Shown here: positions 39,187 through 42,411 of the stretch, in pieces
Layout of the letters: every line of letters starts with the position of its first letter
Position numbering within the stretch: the first letter of the stretch is position 1
DNA from: Bacteroidota bacterium
GTDB lineage: Bacteria > Bacteroidota > Bacteroidia > UKL13-3
Assembly: GCA_030680835.1 (NCBI GenBank)
Contig: JAUXUD010000096.1
Coordinates: 1 to 42,411, forward strand
Length of the DNA stretch: 42,411 bases
Reading direction: 5' to 3'
Notes under the pieces: generated by a model
Databases searched by the model: none
What the model saw: only the letters and a program-made list of their open reading frames with translations
Told to the model about the DNA's origin: nothing
Made by a program: the position numbers and the translations under genes

Positions 39187-40953
39187 TCACTGAATCTTAA
39201 AATCATAACTCATCCGCATCTGAATTCCCTGGTATTTCAGTGCATTCTTAATTTGCACATATTGCCTGTAGTCTGAACCCAATTCGCGTTTCATAAAATA
39301 AGTACTTGTATTTTCGCTTATTGTACTCAGCAATTCCGAAAATGGATCTTTTAATTCGGGTAAAATAACGGTACGGTATTCAGTAAGTTTCGCTTTTTTT
39401 GCAGCCACTTCAATGGCCTTATCCAAACCGCCAAAACCATCAATAAGTCCCAATGCCTTGGCTTCAACACCACTGTAAACCCTTCCCTGTGCCAGCGAAT
39501 CAATTTGTGCTTCGCTTAAGTTCCGGCCTTCTGCAACACGTTTGATAAAATCGGCATAAACACGGTCAATTGCTTTTTGAATCACCTTTCTTTCCGCTTC
39601 ATTTAAAGGTCTGTCGGGACTTCCCAAATCAGAGAATTCACCAAATTTTACGGTTTCAATTTTTATACCAAGTTTATTGTTTAACAATTCTTTTGCATTG
39701 AGCATCAATCCAAATACTCCAATGGAACCTGTTATGGTATTGGGTTGGGCAATAATGGCATCTGCAGGTGCAGCAATATAATAACCGCCACTGGCCGCAA
39801 CATCACCCATAGAAACCACTACCGGTTTTATCTTTTTACACAATACTACCTCACGCCATATTACATCGCTTGCAAGTGCACTTCCGCCGGGCGAATTAAT
39901 TCTTAAAACAACTGCTTTATATTTATCATCTTCCCGTATCTTTTTTAAAGTGGCGGCAATTTTTTCTGAACCGATTGTTTCATCATCACCCTTTCCGCTT
40001 ATAATGTCACCCACACAATAAACTACAGCAATTTTATTGTCTGATGTTGAAACTTCACCCCTTACATTTTTGTATTTGGAATTAGATACAAATTCAATTT
40101 TCGCCTTTTCACCAATTCCCAATTTGCTTTTTATTTCGGCTTCTACTTCATCCTCATATTTTACGGCATCAATAATCCCCAGTCGCACGGCATCTTTTGA
40201 ATTCTGAACCTGCAATTGATTTACGATATCCGTAATTTCTTCAACATTTTTCTTTCTTGCACTTGCAATATTTTTCAAAAAATAACGATATAAATTACCC
40301 ATATATGCTTCTATTTGTTTGCGGTTGGCTTCACTCATTTTATCGGCAATTAAAGGCTCCCCGGCTGCTTTGTATTTACCATGACGAATCAACTCAGGTT
40401 CAAGACCAATTTTATCGAGCAATCCTTTAATATAAAACACCTGTTGCGAAAACCCATTCAATAATATATCTCCACTGGGATTTAAATAAATTCTATCGGC
40501 AACCGAAGCTACATAATAGCTGTGTTCATCCATGAGCTCGGCATAGGCATAAATGAACTTCTTTGATTTTTTAAATTTAATAAGTGCGTTTCTTATTTCC
40601 TCAAGGCTGGCATAACTATTGGGTGAAACATCTGCACCCAGATAAATTCCTTTGATATGATCATCTTCTGAAGCCTTTTTAATATTTGCCAGAATATCAT
40701 TTAACCCAAGCGATTTACCAGACTCCATACCTGGGAAATCAAAAAAATAGAAAGGATTTTTCGTGGATCTTTCAGGAATAATATAATTTAGTTTAAGCTT
40801 TAAAACGCTGTTGTCCTTTAGTGCGATAGCTTTTTCATCAGAGCCCCCCGAAGCGATACCGGCCGCAATTCCAATGAGTATAAATATGAGAAGGAAACCG
40901 CCGATAATGAAGCCTAGTAAACTGGCGAACATAAATTTAAAAAATTGTTTCAT
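39187..40953 (-). CDS. sppA: Signal peptide peptidase SppA, 67-kDa type
   Basis: This 588-residue membrane protease has an N-terminal anchor (about 8-33) and two related S49 domains. The general-base Lys lies in the first half, in H-G-K-Y-K-A-A-G-E-P-L, and the nucleophilic Ser in the second, in D-V-A-A-S-G-G-Y-Y-I-A, preceded by N-S-P-G-G-S-A-L-A. It degrades signal peptides left in the inner membrane after processing. The length is that of the long form known from E. coli and common in this phylum. It is divergent from ruvB. Confidence 0.95.
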   Translation of the reverse strand: MKQFFKFMFASLLGFIIGGFLLIFILIGIAAGIASGGSDEKAIALKDNSVLKLKLNYIIPERSTKNPFYFFDFPGMESGKSLGLNDILANIKKASEDDHIKGIYLGADVSPNSYASLEEIRNALIKFKKSKKFIYAYAELMDEHSYYVASVADRIYLNPSGDILLNGFSQQVFYIKGLLDKIGLEPELIRHGKYKAAGEPLIADKMSEANRKQIEAYMGNLYRYFLKNIASARKKNVEEITDIVNQLQVQNSKDAVRLGIIDAVKYEDEVEAEIKSKLGIGEKAKIEFVSNSKYKNVRGEVSTSDNKIAVVYCVGDIISGKGDDETIGSEKIAATLKKIREDDKYKAVVLRINSPGGSALASDVIWREVVLCKKIKPVVVSMGDVAASGGYYIAAPADAIIAQPNTITGSIGVFGLMLNAKELLNNKLGIKIETVKFGEFSDLGSPDRPLNEAERKVIQKAIDRVYADFIKRVAEGRNLSEAQIDSLAQGRVYSGVEAKALGLIDGFGGLDKAIEVAAKKAKLTEYRTVILPELKDPFSELLSTISENTSTYFMKRELGSDYRQYVQIKNALKYQGIQMRMSYDFKIQ

Positions 40954-41089
40954 TATATTTTGCTTAAGTCTTTTTTATGGGGGGTAAATATATACCCAAT
41001 TTTTGAACCTGACACATTTTTTGTTTAAAGGGATGTCTGATTACATATCCGGCATTTTATGGATTAAATGCGTATATTAATTATAAGGA

Positions 41090-41097
41090 TAAATTTG
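41090..41097 (+). promoter_or_regulatory. Candidate -7 element for ruvB
   Basis: TAAATTTG matches the Bacteroidota -7 consensus 31 bases before the ruvB start. No clear -33 TTG at 19-21 bp upstream was seen. Confidence 0.45.
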
Positions 41098-41128
41098 CCC
41101 GCTATTTAAATTTCTATAAATTCGTACC

Positions 41129-42151
41129 GTGCGCAATCCAAATTTAGACCCTGAAGAAAGCAATTTAAGCAATACTGATAAAGATATTGAACGGGTGCTT
41201 CGTCCAAAATCCTTTGATGATTTTACCGGTCAGGAAAAAATTATTGAAAATTTAAAAGTATTTGTACAAGCCGCCCGGCAAAGAGGGGAGTCCTTAGACC
41301 ATGTGTTGCTCCACGGTCCTCCGGGATTGGGTAAAACCACTTTGGCTATTATTATAGCGAATGAATTAGGTGCAGGTATCAAAACAACTTCTGGTCCTGT
41401 ACTGGAAAAGCCCGGCGATTTAGCAGGTTTGTTGACGAATCTCGAAGAAGGAGACGTGCTTTTTATTGATGAAATTCACAGGTTGAGCCCGGTAGTTGAA
41501 GAGTTTTTATACTCAGCCATGGAGGATTTTAAAATAGACATCATGATTGATAGTGGTCCCAATGCGCGAAGTATACAAATTGAAGTAGCACCCTTTACTT
41601 TAATTGGAGCAACCACAAGGAGTGGCTTACTTACTGCGCCATTAAGGGCAAGGTTTGGTATTAATTCGCGCCTGCAGTATTATGATAAAGCCTTGATGAA
41701 AACAATTATTGGCAGGTCGGCAGATATTTTAAAGTCGATGATTGATGAAGAAGCAGCATTTGAAATTGCGCGCAGGAGCAGGGGAACACCCCGCATTGGC
41801 AATGCATTATTAAGACGTACCCGAGATTTTGCACAGATTAAAGGGGATGGCACCATTAGTATGGAAATAGCAAAATATGCCTTGAACGCCCTGAATGTAG
41901 ATGAAGAAGGTTTGGATGAAATGGATGCACGGATCTTAAAAACCATGATAGATAAATTTAAAGGAGGACCTGTAGGTTTAACAACTATAGCCACTGCTAT
42001 TGGCGAAGACCCGGGTACAATAGAAGAAGTATATGAACCGTATTTAATACAGGAAGGTTTTATGATGCGAACACCCAGAGGAAGAGAAGTAACAGAAAAA
42101 GCTTATAAACATTTAGGTGCAGGACCTTCTTATAAGAACACTTTGTTTTAA
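41129..42151 (+). CDS. ruvB: Holliday junction branch migration helicase RuvB
   Basis: This 340-residue AAA+ motor drives branch migration of Holliday junctions with RuvA. Motifs include [11 protein letters not shown] (near 26-36), Walker [10 protein letters not shown], Walker [10 protein letters not shown], the sensor region I-G-A-T-T-R-S-G and a winged-helix C-terminus ([12 protein letters not shown], then R-T-P-R-G-R). The start is a GTG at 41129. This gives the usual short Asp/Glu-rich lead before R-P, as in other Bacteroidota RuvB proteins. Confidence 0.96.
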   Translation: MRNPNLDPEESNLSNTDKDIERVLRPKSFDDFTGQEKIIENLKVFVQAARQRGESLDHVLLHGPPGLGKTTLAIIIANELGAGIKTTSGPVLEKPGDLAGLLTNLEEGDVLFIDEIHRLSPVVEEFLYSAMEDFKIDIMIDSGPNARSIQIEVAPFTLIGATTRSGLLTAPLRARFGINSRLQYYDKALMKTIIGRSADILKSMIDEEAAFEIARRSRGTPRIGNALLRRTRDFAQIKGDGTISMEIAKYALNALNVDEEGLDEMDARILKTMIDKFKGGPVGLTTIATAIGEDPGTIEEVYEPYLIQEGFMMRTPRGREVTEKAYKHLGAGPSYKNTLF

Positions 42152-42245
42152 ATAGATAAGGAAGAACTACTGTTTTTATTAATTTATTCTGACCCAAATC
42201 AATTAAATTTATAGTTTATTCAAACTTTTAGCACTAACACACAGT

Positions 42246-42268
42246 CTATTGAATAAAACATTCAATAG
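42246..42268. repeat. Perfect 9-bp inverted repeat upstream of the last promoter
   Basis: CTATTGAAT (42246-42254) and ATTCAATAG (42260-42268) are separated by AAAAC. It lies directly upstream of a -33 element, so it may be an operator; it may also be a weak terminator for ruvB, though no T-run follows. Confidence 0.55.
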
Positions 42269-42272
42269 CTAT

Positions 42273-42302
42273 TTGCAAAAAGCGCAAAACTGCATACATT
42301 TG
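42273..42302 (+). promoter_or_regulatory. Strong canonical promoter for a gene beyond the window
   Basis: TTG (42273-42275, within TTTGC) and TACATTTG (42295-42302) are 19 bases apart and match both Bacteroidota consensus elements. The inferred start is near 42307, followed by a purine-rich leader of at least 100 bases with no start codon I can defend. Confidence 0.75.
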
Positions 42303-42411
42303 CACCCCCTAAGAGAAAAAGAAACGGAGAGCGGGAGCAGGGGAGCAAGGCAAGAGAAGAGGCGGAAACAGGACGGTTTGAAAGATAAATGTGAATAAAC
42401 ATTAAAAATAA

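Noticed and set aside
1-42411. CRISPR arrays, insertion sequences, prophage genes, tRNA or rRNA
   Set aside because: No regularly spaced repeats, transposase or integrase frames, or tRNA-like cloverleaf sequences were found on reading both strands by eye.

Overview
The window comes from an AT-rich member of the Bacteroidota. Three things point there: a protein with a type IX secretion C-terminal sorting domain, the phylum's -7 promoter element (TAnnTTTG) in front of many genes, and the style of the housekeeping proteins (67-kDa SppA, S9 dipeptidyl peptidase, Ffh, RuvB). No tRNA, rRNA, CRISPR array or insertion sequence was seen.

Layout. Positions 1-5514 (minus strand) hold a tightly overlapping catabolic operon: 3-hydroxyacyl-CoA dehydrogenase, HyuA, HyuB, a Rid-family protein and the start of an acyl-CoA dehydrogenase. 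Positions 5766-10906 hold three exported proteins: a trypsin-fold protein that has lost its catalytic residues, a beta-propeller protein secreted by the type IX system, and an unknown. At 11053-15360, 6-phosphofructokinase diverges from a PEP synthase/SDR operon. Positions 15389-34488 form a stress and envelope island: fatty acid desaturase, baeRF release-factor-like protein, BON protein, a small structured RNA in front of PolX, a Pro-rich small protein, CDP-alcohol phosphatidyltransferase, a 41-residue microprotein plus phosphoribosyltransferase, Hsp20, L,D-transpeptidase, two universal stress proteins, an MlaEFD lipid transporter, an outer-membrane-like protein with a frameshift, a degenerate serine hydrolase, a two-component system whose regulator is a receiver-Crp fusion, and a RIC-like hemerythrin. 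From 34748 there is a second small RNA, then DPP-IV-like peptidase, ffh, a small lipoprotein between repeats, sppA and ruvB. The window ends at a strong promoter for a gene outside it.

The main discovery is a shared promoter architecture. Thirteen promoters between 12111 and 34571 each carry two FNR-like palindromes (core TGA-N6-TCA, best copies TTGAT-N4-ATCAA). Their centres lie exactly 22 bp apart. The proximal centre lies exactly 36.5 bp from the last G of a -7 element, which places it near -41. Two of the 26 promoter-site positions have one degraded half, and one site is shared by two divergent promoters. The receiver-Crp protein encoded inside the island has an FNR/FixK-like recognition helix (E..TR) and the same site pair in front of its own operon, so it is the best candidate regulator. 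The cargo (USPs, Hsp20, baeRF, phosphoribosyltransferase, hemerythrin, PEP synthase) resembles a hypoxia or dormancy regulon such as mycobacterial DosR, run here by different machinery. The regulon also includes a small RNA in a position analogous to FNR-controlled FnrS. The signal sensed is not visible from sequence.
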